The notes: generated by a model from the letters alone, not told the origin. A stretch of 9,542 nucleotides of DNA from an uncultured Bacilli bacterium (GCA_944372725.1 CALWAA010000030.1:1-9542), one strand, 5' to 3'. Positions 1-6,363 are shown, counted from the stretch's first letter. Numbers and translations: made by a program.

Positions 1-75
1 AATCGCCGTATACGAGAACCGTACGTACGGTGGTGTGAGAGGGGCAAAATAATTATTTATTTTCCTCTACTCGAT
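1..75 (+). mobile_element. Group II intron, 3' end (domains V and VI), IIC-like
   Basis: This is the catalytic 3' end of a group II intron ribozyme; the rest lies upstream of the window. Domain V folds well. C4-G32, G5-U31 and C6-G30 form the catalytic triad pairs (CGC type), and C7-G29, G8-C28, U9-A27 and A10-U26 continue the stem. C24-G25 form the conserved two-base bulge, and 11-14 pairs with 20-23 beneath a short loop. Domain VI runs from 37 to 72: GAG 37-39 pairs with CTC 70-72, A69 is bulged (the expected branch point), 40-44 pairs with 64-68, and 46-52 pairs with 57-63. The intron probably ends with AT at 74-75 (one base uncertain). The CGC triad and the GGTGGTGTGAGAGG context resemble bacterial class C introns such as that of Oceanobacillus iheyensis. 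The class is recalled from memory and was not searched. Confidence 0.88.
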
Positions 76-318
76 TTTCTTTTTTAATTTCTTTAAAGTA
101 TCTTTAATTGTTTTGATATCAACATTTTTAACTTGATACCAACCACATTCAGTCATTTTTTCGTAAAGATTATGTTGAAGTTTAAGGGTTTCTTCTAATC
201 CATAATGTAGAGCTTCATGAACACTCTTATTAGATGCTTCTAGGGTACCATGGACATAGACTTCCATATTACTTTTAAGAAGAAGTAAAATGTTTTCCAT
301 TAATAGTTGGTCATTCAT
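67..318 (-). CDS. CotF-family spore coat protein (Coat_F domain), 3' end reshaped by intron
   Basis: An 83-residue protein recognised as a Coat_F-type spore coat protein. Residues about 9-62 carry the family core: LLKSNMEVYVHGTLEASN, then a helix around HEALHYGLEETLKLQ, then LYEKMTECGWY. In Bacillus CotF, a domain of this kind belongs to the spore coat; related proteins in anaerobes are small helical bundles. The start ATG (318-316) overlaps the TGA stop of the upstream gene as ATGA, with a GGAG ribosome site about 12 bases upstream, so the pair is probably translationally coupled. The last two sense codons (Ile, Glu) and the TAG stop fall within bases 67-75, the last bases of the group II intron on the opposite strand. 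The lysine-rich tail KKLKKKIE reads the T-rich flank of the insertion. The original C-terminus may therefore have been replaced. Family assignment is firm; a role in an actual spore is inferred. Confidence 0.82.
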   Translation of the reverse strand: MNDQLLMENILLLLKSNMEVYVHGTLEASNKSVHEALHYGLEETLKLQHNLYEKMTECGWYQVKNVDIKTIKDTLKKLKKKIE

Positions 319-503
319 TTAATTTCACTCTCCAGTAAACTCATAAGTTTTGTTTCAATTGCTTGATGCTTTTTTAATTCACTTTTTAGGAATGTTTGTA
401 AATTTTTATCTTCAAGCATATTGATTGCCTCAGAAACGATTTGTCCTACATTTTGTTCATGACCGATTGCATCTTCAACATATAATAATTCTTTTTGTGT
501 CAT
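315..503 (-). CDS. Small helical protein paired with the CotF-like gene
   Basis: A 62-residue, mostly helical and charged protein starting MTQKELLYVEDAIGHEQN. Its IEDxLxxE-like opening and its ending (LKKHQAIETKLMSLL) resemble the short ferritin-like or CotF-associated proteins found beside coat genes in clostridia. That comparison is from memory. The start at 503 is chosen because a near-perfect AGGAGGT site (515-509) lies 5 bases upstream. A longer in-frame start at 563 would place this ribosome site inside the coding region. Its TGA stop overlaps the coat-gene ATG by four bases, so the two are a translationally coupled pair and probably act together, perhaps as heteromeric helical bundles in the coat. 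No membrane segment or signal peptide is visible, and no catalytic motif is recognisable. Confidence 0.78.
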   Translation of the reverse strand: MTQKELLYVEDAIGHEQNVGQIVSEAINMLEDKNLQTFLKSELKKHQAIETKLMSLLESEIK

Positions 504-508
504 ATCAT

Positions 509-515
509 ACCTCCT
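509..515 (-). promoter_or_regulatory. Ribosome binding site deciding the start of the coat operon
   Basis: AGGAGGT on the minus strand, 5 bases before the ATG at 503-501. It is close to the full anti-Shine-Dalgarno complement and shows that translation begins at 503, not at the upstream in-frame ATG at 563. Confidence 0.85.
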
Positions 516-535
516 GATATTAGTATGAACAATTT

Positions 536-564
536 TTGAAATAATAATCGAATTATGATACAAT
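536..564 (+). promoter_or_regulatory. Sigma-A promoter for the cysteine-rich orphan gene
   Basis: TTGAAA (536-541), a 17-base spacer, then TACAAT (559-564). A TGA triplet directly before the -10 makes it an extended -10 promoter. Transcription should start near 571, giving a leader of about 20 bases containing only the ribosome site AGAAGGAG (574-581). Confidence 0.75.
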
Positions 565-589
565 AAAAAACCAAGAAGGAGAAATTAAA

Positions 590-991
590 ATGTCAGAAGA
601 GAAGAAGTTAAATGTAAATGAATTATTTTTAGTTCAATATCAGAAAAACCAAAAAATAAGTTATGATTTGTTTCGATGTGATGGCTGTTTTTGTTATTTA
701 GAAGTTACTGGTTTTGATAGTTATACATTACTACCAGAAGGATTAACAAGATGTGGAAAAGCATTTCGCAGTTTGGATGGAACCAAAAGGGGAGGTTTAA
801 ATCGTTTTTCTAAGCCATTTAAAGAAGAACATTGCTGTTTAAATGTTTATATTGAAGATTTCATTCCCTTTCAACAGCTATGTGCGGAAATACAAGAAAT
901 GGCACCAACTGTAACCAAAAAAGAAGCATATCAAATTCTTCATAAATATCTTGAATATAAAAAAGAAGAAGAGAAATCTTTAGGACGTTAA
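590..991 (+). CDS. Uncharacterised cysteine-containing protein
   Basis: A 133-residue protein that I do not recognise. It has no signal peptide or membrane segment. Seven cysteines are present: C30, C33 and C35 (a CxxCxC cluster), C55, C82-C83 and C98. Aromatic and basic residues are common between them (for example FRSLDGTKRGGLNRF). The last third is a lysine- and glutamate-rich helix (about 108-133). The cysteine spacing could support metal binding or disulfides, but no known zinc-finger pattern fits exactly. The start is set by AGAAGGAG ending 8 bases before the ATG. The gene has its own promoter, diverges from the coat-protein pair and is closed by a hairpin terminator, so it is monocistronic. 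Location beside coat genes might hint at a sporulation role, but its promoter looks like ordinary sigma-A. Confidence 0.8.
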   Translation: MSEEKKLNVNELFLVQYQKNQKISYDLFRCDGCFCYLEVTGFDSYTLLPEGLTRCGKAFRSLDGTKRGGLNRFSKPFKEEHCCLNVYIEDFIPFQQLCAEIQEMAPTVTKKEAYQILHKYLEYKKEEEKSLGR

Positions 992-1021
992 AAAAGAGAA
1001 GCATCATAAGGTGTTTCTCTT
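990..1021 (-). terminator. Bidirectional intrinsic terminator between convergent genes
   Basis: A 12-bp stem pairs 994-1005 with 1010-1021 around the loop ATAA (1006-1009), with two G-U pairs. On the minus strand it is followed by six T residues (995-990), making a strong terminator for the mutase gene, whose TAA stop (1022-1020) overlaps the stem. On the plus strand it follows the orphan gene stop directly, with a weaker ATTTGTT tail. Confidence 0.82.
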
Positions 1022-2375
1022 ATTTGTTATAAGTATTTACTAAATTAGTAAATATAGTCTCTAAGTTTTTAAGTCCAGCTTCATCCGTTGCTTCACATCT
1101 CATTGTAATATTTGGACCCGTATTACTAGCTCGAACTAAAGCCCAACCAGTTCTAAAGTTAGCTCTAACTCCATCAATCGTATTTAAAGACCATTTTTGC
1201 ATTTCACAAAATTCTTTAATCATTTTGATAACTTCAAACTTTTTATTATCAGGACTAGGGAATTTAATTTCGGGGGTACTGTAATATTTAGGAATATCTG
1301 TTAAAAGGTCGCTTAGACTTTTATTCGTTTTACTAAGAATTTCAAGTAATCTAAGCCCTGCATAAATACCACTTCCTACGTCTGCAATTTTATCTCTAAA
1401 GTAGAAGTGTCCAGAATATTCGCCACCAAAAGGCATATCATCTTCTTTTACTTTCGCCTCTGTATAGCTAGCACCTGTTCGGTAGCATACTGGTGTACCT
1501 CCAAGTCTTTTAATTTCATCTTCTACGGCTTTAGAACATTTTACATCAAAAAGGAATGTTTTATTTTTCACTTTATTAATAATATCTCGAATGATTAAAA
1601 TCATATAGTGGTCACTAGGAACAACTTGTCCTTTTTCATTAACGATACCAAGTCTATCACCATCGCCATCAAAAGCTAGACCTACATCGGCTTTTTTAGC
1701 AATAACAGTTTTCTTCAGTGTTTCAAGATTTGCTTCGACATTAGGGTCGGGGTGATGATTAGGAAAATTTCCATCACTTTCTTCGAATAAAATTTCAAAA
1801 TCAACATTGACTTTCTCAAATATTTTTCTGGCAATAATAGAGGTAGTACCATTTCCAAGGTCAAGAATGACTTTTCTTTTTCTTCTACCAAATTCTACGC
1901 CATATCTTAAATATTCAATATATTTCTCTGTTATATTGCCACTAGCAACCGTTCCATTACCAGTTAAGAATTTTCCAGCAAAAGTATAATTTTTAAAATC
2001 TTCAATCATCTCGCCTCGAGCATTTGCTAAATTGTCAAAAGAAAACTTAAACCCATTATCATCTTTGGGATTATGACTAGCTGTAATCATAATACCGAAC
2101 ATATTATGAATAAAACGAGCATAATAATGCATGGGGGTAGTAGTAAGTCCATAATTATAAACGTTTAGGCCACTATCGGTAATTCCTTTGGTGAGATAGG
2201 CAGCAAGAGAAGGCGAACTAACACGGTTATCATAAGAAACAATACAAGTTGTTTGATTTAATTTTTCTCTTAAATAGCTTCCGTAACTTCTACCTATTGT
2301 ATAAGCAACTGTTTCGTTAATTTCAGTGGGATAAACCCCACGAATATCATACTCTCTAAATATATTTGGATTCAT
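1020..2375 (-). CDS. Phosphomannomutase/phosphoglucomutase (alpha-D-phosphohexomutase)
   Basis: A 451-residue cytosolic enzyme interconverting hexose 6-phosphate and hexose 1-phosphate (mannose and/or glucose) to supply nucleotide sugars for envelope glycans. All four family signatures are present in order. TASHNP at 98-103 holds the phosphoserine S100. DGDGDR at 236-241 is the magnesium loop. GGEYSGH at 317-323 is the sugar-binding loop. RASNTGP at 415-421 is the phosphate-binding loop of domain 4. The N-terminal FREYDIRG is typical of the PMM/PGM subgroup, and the length matches the family. The start at 2375 is preferred because an AGAGG site lies about 7 bases upstream. A longer reading frame to 2429 would run through its own promoter. 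The gene is monocistronic, ends at the shared terminator and diverges from the large repeat-protein gene. Substrate preference cannot be read from sequence, so no symbol (manB or pgm) is assigned. Confidence 0.95.
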   Translation of the reverse strand: MNPNIFREYDIRGVYPTEINETVAYTIGRSYGSYLREKLNQTTCIVSYDNRVSSPSLAAYLTKGITDSGLNVYNYGLTTTPMHYYARFIHNMFGIMITASHNPKDDNGFKFSFDNLANARGEMIEDFKNYTFAGKFLTGNGTVASGNITEKYIEYLRYGVEFGRRKRKVILDLGNGTTSIIARKIFEKVNVDFEILFEESDGNFPNHHPDPNVEANLETLKKTVIAKKADVGLAFDGDGDRLGIVNEKGQVVPSDHYMILIIRDIINKVKNKTFLFDVKCSKAVEDEIKRLGGTPVCYRTGASYTEAKVKEDDMPFGGEYSGHFYFRDKIADVGSGIYAGLRLLEILSKTNKSLSDLLTDIPKYYSTPEIKFPSPDNKKFEVIKMIKEFCEMQKWSLNTIDGVRANFRTGWALVRASNTGPNITMRCEATDEAGLKNLETIFTNLVNTYNK

Positions 2376-2400
2376 ATTTAACCTCTTTCTACTCTTTAAT

Positions 2401-2429
2401 ATGATAACATAAAAACAAATAAAATACAA
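2401..2429 (-). promoter_or_regulatory. Sigma-A promoter for the phosphohexomutase
   Basis: Minus strand: TTGTAT (2429-2424), a 17-base spacer, then TATCAT (2406-2401) preceded by TGT, an extended -10. It lies about 25 bases before the chosen start codon. Its -35 abuts the -35 of the divergent promoter. Confidence 0.7.
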
Positions 2430-2458
2430 TTGCTTATCTTCACTATCTATGTTATAAT
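2430..2458 (+). promoter_or_regulatory. Sigma-A promoter for the repeat-protein operon
   Basis: TTGCTT (2430-2435), a 17-base spacer, then a perfect TATAAT (2453-2458) with TGT before it. The start should be near 2465, giving an AT-rich leader of about 40 bases with only a weak ribosome site (AGGGAT, about 9 bases before the ATG at 2507). Confidence 0.78.
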
Positions 2459-2506
2459 GATATAGATTTATAAATATTTTTTTGGTGTGAAAGTAGGGAT
2501 ACTAGA

Positions 2507-5500
2507 ATGAATGAAGAAATGTTAAAAACAACCCTTTTAGAAATCATAAAAGAAGCTGAAAATTTACCGGAAAGTGAATTAGAAGTGATACCTGGCACAA
2601 GAATTCCTGTAAAAAAAGGTAGAGTAGATGAGTTTAAAGCTAATGCTAGATTTTATTACGGGCTAAAAAACAACGTAATTGTAAATAATGATGATTATAT
2701 TAAAGAAGTGTATTATGAATTATCAGATGAACTAGCCAGAGATGAAGGTGAGCATGTTTTATCTAAAGCATATGAACTATATTCTATGAATAAAGATGAA
2801 TTAGAACGTTTCAATGCCTTAAATAAAAGTTTAGCAATTAATGGGGAAGATAAAGAAAAATACCGAAAAATGCTAGAGGACTTAAATCGACGTAATGTTG
2901 CCGACCCTAAAACTTGGGAAGAAATTACTAATCTTCAAAATTCTTTAAAAACTTTAGCTGAAAATGAAATTATTATTAAAAATGCTATCGCTGAGATAAA
3001 AGATAAAGTAAATAATGAAATTAAAAAAGCTGTAGAAGAAGAAATGAATTTCTTAAGAGAGAGTTATCTTAATATGAAATCTGGTACCTCTATTGGTTTT
3101 GGTTTAGATGGTGCCTCTATTTTAGCAAAAGATAAAGAAAATTATGATAATTTATATATTTTATTAAAAATAATTGAAAATGTAAATGAAAAAGACCCAA
3201 TCATATTTGTTGATAATACTCTTTGTGTTAATCCTCATCAAATAGATGCTGTAAAAGAATTATTACCGAAAATAAACTTTTTAAGTCTAGTAAAAAAGGA
3301 AGAAAAGAAAGAAGCACCAAAAAAAGAAAAACCAAATGATAAAATCATCGCAAGTATTTCTAAAGAATTAGAACGATTAAGAGAAAAAATAAAAAGGGAA
3401 AACTTGCCAAGTGACCAAATAGAATATGATAATCTAATTAAAATATTGCAAATATTAAATAGAGCAAACAATACGGAATTTGCTTTAACTCCGGTTTGGA
3501 ATACTTTTTATGTAAATGGTATAGATAGAGAACCATTAATAAATATTTTAAGAAATACGGAATACTTTAAAGGATATAATCCTGATATAGAAAAAGTTAA
3601 AGAAAATGAAATATTGATTGATAAGCTAAAAGGGTATTTAACAAGCCTAGAAGATAAGGTTAGAAATTATCAAGGAGAAATGAATATTCCTTTAGTACAG
3701 GTAGCAAATGCTGTTGTTCTTCCCGAAGATAAACAAGAATATGAAAATGTTTTAGCGATTATTAATATTTTACAAAATACTAAAGAAAATTTAATGAGCA
3801 TTAGTGAAGGTGGTAATATAAGCTCTAATGATTATGCAAAATATAAAGAGTTATTAAGTAATACAAGATATTTTACACCAAATATTATGGCTCAAAAGAT
3901 TGAAGAACAAAATGGCCCACTAATTAAAGAAGTAGAACAAGAATTAACAGATTTAATCAAAAAAGCTAAAGCAACACCAAATGCTATTTTAGCTCCAGGG
4001 AAAGAAATTTTAGCTAGTGACTTAGAAGAGTATAATTTATTAAGTAGAAAATATGCTATCTTAAAAAATGTAAATCCAAATGGGACTTTAATAGAAGTAA
4101 ATGGGGCTTTAATCAATACTGACCAAAAAGAAGAGTATCAAGAAGTAATGGATAATTTAGCTAAACTTCATCAAAAAGATGAAGAGAAGCTAGACCCAGC
4201 TATAATTGAAACTGTTCGAAAAGAAATAGAGAGAGCATCTCAAAGACTTACTCATCTTCAAGTAAAAGCAGGACAAGCTTTAAATGCACCTTTAATAGAT
4301 GTTAAAGGAGAAAAAATATTAGCAGAGGATTTAGAAGAATATGAAGCCCTAACTACTCAACTAAATATCTTAGCTGAAGTTGCCAATACCAAGGCCAAAG
4401 ATTTAGTAGAAGTAAATGGTACTTTCGTTCCGGTAGCTAGAGCTCAAGAGTATCAAGATGTTATAAATAAACTAGCTTTCATTGACCAAAAAAAAGAAAA
4501 ACCATCCGGCCCAAAAGCAAATCCATTAGATTCATCACACGTAAAAGAAGTAAATGATATTCTAATTAAGAAGGCGAATGATAAAATAAATGATTTACTC
4601 GAAGTTGCTAAAAAAGCCAAAGAAAAGAAATTGGCTGAAAATGTTCCAGTCTTAGCGAAAGATTTAGAAGAATATGAAGCTTTAAATAAGCAGATAGATA
4701 TTTTAAAAGAAGCTGAAACGTTAGATGTAAAAGATGTAGTAGAAGTAAATGGGGCATATGTACCAGCAAAAAGAGTTCAAGAATATCAAGAAATTATAAA
4801 TCAATTACAGAAAAAAGAAGCAACTCCTAAAAATAAAATACGAAAAGCGGTTAAAAATATTCGTAAATGTAAATCAGAAGCAAAAACATGGTGGAAGAAA
4901 AATTGGAAAAAGGTGGCTTTAGTTGGTTTATCAGCTGTTGCGATTGTAGCAACTTTATCTACTTTAGCTCCAACCATTATTTATGCTAATAGTTGCTTAG
5001 CTATGGCTAATCCAGCTTTATCGGGAGTACTTGGTGGAATTAATAGTACCATTATTAATACTTTAGGATTAACTCTTGGTGAATTAAATTTAAATGTTGC
5101 CGCATCGCAAGCTTTCACGGCTTTAATTACAGCTTTAGGTAAGATAGGAATTGTGGGATTAGGAACTGTTGGAGTAGTAAAAGGATTAAAAGGAATAGTT
5201 CGAGAAGATGAAAATAGACTTCCTGACCCAAATCGAAAAACAGTAGCAAAACGCATACTAGATTTAGGGGAACAATTAATAGATAAATCTAAAGAGTTAA
5301 GTAAAACTTTAGCTACTAAAGCTAGTGAATTTACGGAAAATCTAGCTTATGCTACAAATGCTAATAATATGAAATTAGAAAGTGAAGTATTAAATGCTAA
5401 AATGGGCTTTGACCCTGATATAAAGAATGCTGAACCTCTTGATGATAATTTTGATGAAATAGAGGATAATGTTCAAAATCAGATAGAAGAGGAAAAAAGA

Positions 5501-5896
5501 AAAGTTATTGAAGACCGTATTAATGAAAGATTTAATCGTATCAAACATGCCGAAGATGCGGAATACATAAGACCAACCACTTTAAGTGATGAACCAGTTA
5601 TTAAAGGTCCTGCATCTGAGCCATCTGCACCAGTAACAGTTACTATTCCAACCGATGATGAAATACTAAGTACAATTAGTGACAAAAGTTTACAAATAGC
5701 CCGCGTGGATAATTACATTGATGCTTTAAAAGCTGGCGATACGATGAAAGCTAGTGAATATCAAAAATTAGTGTTTGATGAAACTGGAATTGATTTAAGT
5801 AAATATAATATGGATAATTATGAAGAGTTAGTAGAGGTCAGAAGTGATGTAGCAAACTTCATGAATCAAATTCATACTACAAAAAGGAGTCGATAA
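2507..5896 (+). CDS. Large repeat protein with C-terminal membrane hairpin, function unknown
   Basis: A 1129-residue protein that I cannot assign to a named family. There is no signal peptide. Residues 1 to about 770 are charged, helical and repetitive. Units of roughly 95-110 residues each combine a long helix with two copies of a short module in which a G or N is followed 11 residues later by Y (see the repeat entry). Lys/Glu linkers sit at about 263-278 and 661-670. A very basic patch (about 775-802) precedes a hydrophobic segment (803-826), then a loop of about 40 residues, a second hydrophobic segment (about 866-893) and a basic KGLKGIVRE. By the positive-inside rule, both the repeat domain and the C-terminal tail (900-1129, helical, acidic, with a proline-rich stretch near 1037-1049) face the cytoplasm. 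It shares its promoter region with the mutase and overlaps the next gene by one base. A structural or scaffolding role is possible but unproven. Confidence 0.9.
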   Translation: MNEEMLKTTLLEIIKEAENLPESELEVIPGTRIPVKKGRVDEFKANARFYYGLKNNVIVNNDDYIKEVYYELSDELARDEGEHVLSKAYELYSMNKDELERFNALNKSLAINGEDKEKYRKMLEDLNRRNVADPKTWEEITNLQNSLKTLAENEIIIKNAIAEIKDKVNNEIKKAVEEEMNFLRESYLNMKSGTSIGFGLDGASILAKDKENYDNLYILLKIIENVNEKDPIIFVDNTLCVNPHQIDAVKELLPKINFLSLVKKEEKKEAPKKEKPNDKIIASISKELERLREKIKRENLPSDQIEYDNLIKILQILNRANNTEFALTPVWNTFYVNGIDREPLINILRNTEYFKGYNPDIEKVKENEILIDKLKGYLTSLEDKVRNYQGEMNIPLVQVANAVVLPEDKQEYENVLAIINILQNTKENLMSISEGGNISSNDYAKYKELLSNTRYFTPNIMAQKIEEQNGPLIKEVEQELTDLIKKAKATPNAILAPGKEILASDLEEYNLLSRKYAILKNVNPNGTLIEVNGALINTDQKEEYQEVMDNLAKLHQKDEEKLDPAIIETVRKEIERASQRLTHLQVKAGQALNAPLIDVKGEKILAEDLEEYEALTTQLNILAEVANTKAKDLVEVNGTFVPVARAQEYQDVINKLAFIDQKKEKPSGPKANPLDSSHVKEVNDILIKKANDKINDLLEVAKKAKEKKLAENVPVLAKDLEEYEALNKQIDILKEAETLDVKDVVEVNGAYVPAKRVQEYQEIINQLQKKEATPKNKIRKAVKNIRKCKSEAKTWWKKNWKKVALVGLSAVAIVATLSTLAPTIIYANSCLAMANPALSGVLGGINSTIINTLGLTLGELNLNVAASQAFTALITALGKIGIVGLGTVGVVKGLKGIVREDENRLPDPNRKTVAKRILDLGEQLIDKSKELSKTLATKASEFTENLAYATNANNMKLESEVLNAKMGFDPDIKNAEPLDDNFDEIEDNVQNQIEEEKRKVIEDRINERFNRIKHAEDAEYIRPTTLSDEPVIKGPASEPSAPVTVTIPTDDEILSTISDKSLQIARVDNYIDALKAGDTMKASEYQKLVFDETGIDLSKYNMDNYEELVEVRSDVANFMNQIHTTKRSR
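2999..4810 (+). repeat. Tandem ~100-residue protein repeats, each with a doubled G-x10-Y module
   Basis: Six clear units within the large protein cover residues about 165-258, 279-355, 365-457, 471-554, 565-658 and 678-768; one or two degenerate units lie before them. In each, a charged helix is followed by module A, such as DVKGEKILAEDLEEYEAL (598-615), and then by module B, such as EVNGTFVPVARAQEYQDV (635-652). A and B align with each other, with G to Y spaced by 11 in both: 601/612 and 638/649 in unit 5, 498/509 and 533/544 in unit 4, 202/213 in unit 1, 749/760 in unit 6. The last units are most alike. A 20-base DNA stretch starting GATTTAGAAG is identical at 4328-4347 and 4661-4680, which points to fairly recent duplication. 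Confidence 0.85.
4913..5185 (+). other. Predicted two-helix membrane anchor within the large repeat protein
   Basis: Codons for residues 803-826 (VALVGLSAVAIVATLSTLAP and following) and about 866-893 (ending GIVGLGTVGVVKGL) encode two hydrophobic stretches long enough to cross a membrane. They are separated by a weakly hydrophobic loop of about 40 residues. The first is preceded by a dense run of Lys/Arg and Trp (WWKKNWKK at 795-802) and the second is followed by KGLKGIVR. Both flanks should therefore be cytoplasmic and the loop external. The second segment is glycine-rich and less certain. Confidence 0.65.
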
Positions 5897-6165
5897 TGAA
5901 TAAAGAGGATATTATTACATTAGAAGATAATGTAGAATATATGGTGTTAGATACAGCCCTATTTAATCATGATAAATATTTATATTGTGTGGAAATAGAT
6001 GAAGAAGAAATGCCTAAGAGTGAATATAAATATTTTAAAGAGATTAATGAAGATGGTAATTTATTTACCGAAGAAGTAGAAGATGAAAACATCATAGAAG
6101 CAATATCTGCGATGTTTGCACTTAATGTTTTAAATGATATAACAGACGAAGAACAAGACGTTTAA
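5896..6165 (+). CDS. DUF1292-like small acidic protein
   Basis: An 89-residue, strongly acidic cytosolic protein that resembles the DUF1292 family (the YrzB type of Firmicutes). It opens with an ITLEDNVEYMVLDT strand pattern, followed by KYLYCVEIDEEE, a YKYFKEINEDG turn and a closing helix IEAISAMFALNVLND. Family members have no established function. The ATG overlaps the TAA stop of the repeat-protein gene by one base (TAATG), and an AAGGAG site lies 6 bases upstream inside the preceding coding region, so translation is coupled and the two products are likely made together. No terminator follows. Transcripts would run into the T-box leader, whose promoter is embedded in the 3' end of this gene. 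The family match is from memory and moderately sure. Confidence 0.78.
   Translation: MNKEDIITLEDNVEYMVLDTALFNHDKYLYCVEIDEEEMPKSEYKYFKEINEDGNLFTEEVEDENIIEAISAMFALNVLNDITDEEQDV
6116..6143 (+). promoter_or_regulatory. Promoter for the T-box/ileS transcript, inside the upstream gene
   Basis: TTGCAC (6116-6121), a 16-base spacer, then TATAAC (6138-6143) with TGA before it (extended -10). Transcription would begin near 6150, just ahead of the T-box Stem I. This is the only good sigma-A match close to the leader. Confidence 0.6.
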
Positions 6166-6344
6166 AAGATGATTTTGATAGAGAGCTAATGGTTGGTGGA
6201 AATTAGTAAATAGTCTTTTAAAAAATCACTTGGGAGTTTAATATTTGAATGATTAGAATATTACGTAACTTTGCGTTAAAAAGATAAGTTATAAATAAAG
6301 GTGGTACCGCGGATAAATTTTCGCCCTTTGGTGCTACCTTTTTT
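6150..6344 (+). promoter_or_regulatory. Isoleucine T-box riboswitch (tRNA-sensing leader of ileS)
   Basis: A T-box leader that lets uncharged tRNA-Ile prevent transcription termination before ileS. Stem I elements are visible: GATGA at 6169-6173, GAGAG at 6181-6185, and the distal hairpin CTAAT/ATTAG around GGTTGGTGG (6191-6199). The specifier codon in the context AAATCAC is ATC (6225-6227), an isoleucine codon. The T-box sequence GGTGGTACCGCG starts at 6300. In the antiterminator, AAAGG (6297-6301) pairs with CCTTT (6325-6329), TGGTACC (6302-6308) is the bulge and GCG (6309-6311) pairs with CGC (6322-6324). The TGGT of the bulge matches an ACCA acceptor end, as expected for tRNA-Ile with discriminator A. 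The competing terminator is listed separately. The 5' boundary depends on the predicted start near 6150. Confidence 0.93.
6300..6344 (+). terminator. T-box-controlled intrinsic terminator
   Basis: GGTGGTACC (6300-6308) pairs fully with GGTGCTACC (6330-6338), two of the pairs being G-U, and is followed by six T residues (6339-6344). Its left arm uses the same bases as the antiterminator, so the two folds exclude each other. It also ends transcripts reading in from the repeat-protein operon. Confidence 0.9.
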
Positions 6345-6363
6345 GTGTTTAAAAGGAGGAAAT

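Noticed and set aside
504..563. Longer in-frame start for the small coat-operon gene at 563
   Set aside because: It would put the near-perfect AGGAGGT (515-509) inside the coding region, and the extra residues do not fit the helical pattern that follows.
2376..2429. Longer in-frame start for the phosphohexomutase at 2429
   Set aside because: The extra residues cover the predicted promoter, and the family normally starts close to the FREYDIRG motif.
2999..4810. CRISPR-like or DNA-level tandem repeat array
   Set aside because: The repetition is at the protein level with diverged DNA; exact DNA identity is limited to short stretches and there is no regular spacer pattern.
3238..5685. Several short minus-strand open frames inside the repeat-protein gene
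   Set aside because: They are complements of the lysine/glutamate-rich coding strand (runs of Phe, Leu and Ser), with no start signals.
6166..6299. tRNA gene or separate small RNA between the DUF1292-like gene and ileS
   Set aside because: No cloverleaf is present; the GAGAG, GGTTGGTGG, ATC specifier and T-box elements explain the stretch as a riboswitch.
6301..6363. Longer in-frame start for ileS at 6301
   Set aside because: It would begin inside the T-box terminator hairpin and has no ribosome site; the ATG at 6364 has a strong AGGAGG just upstream.
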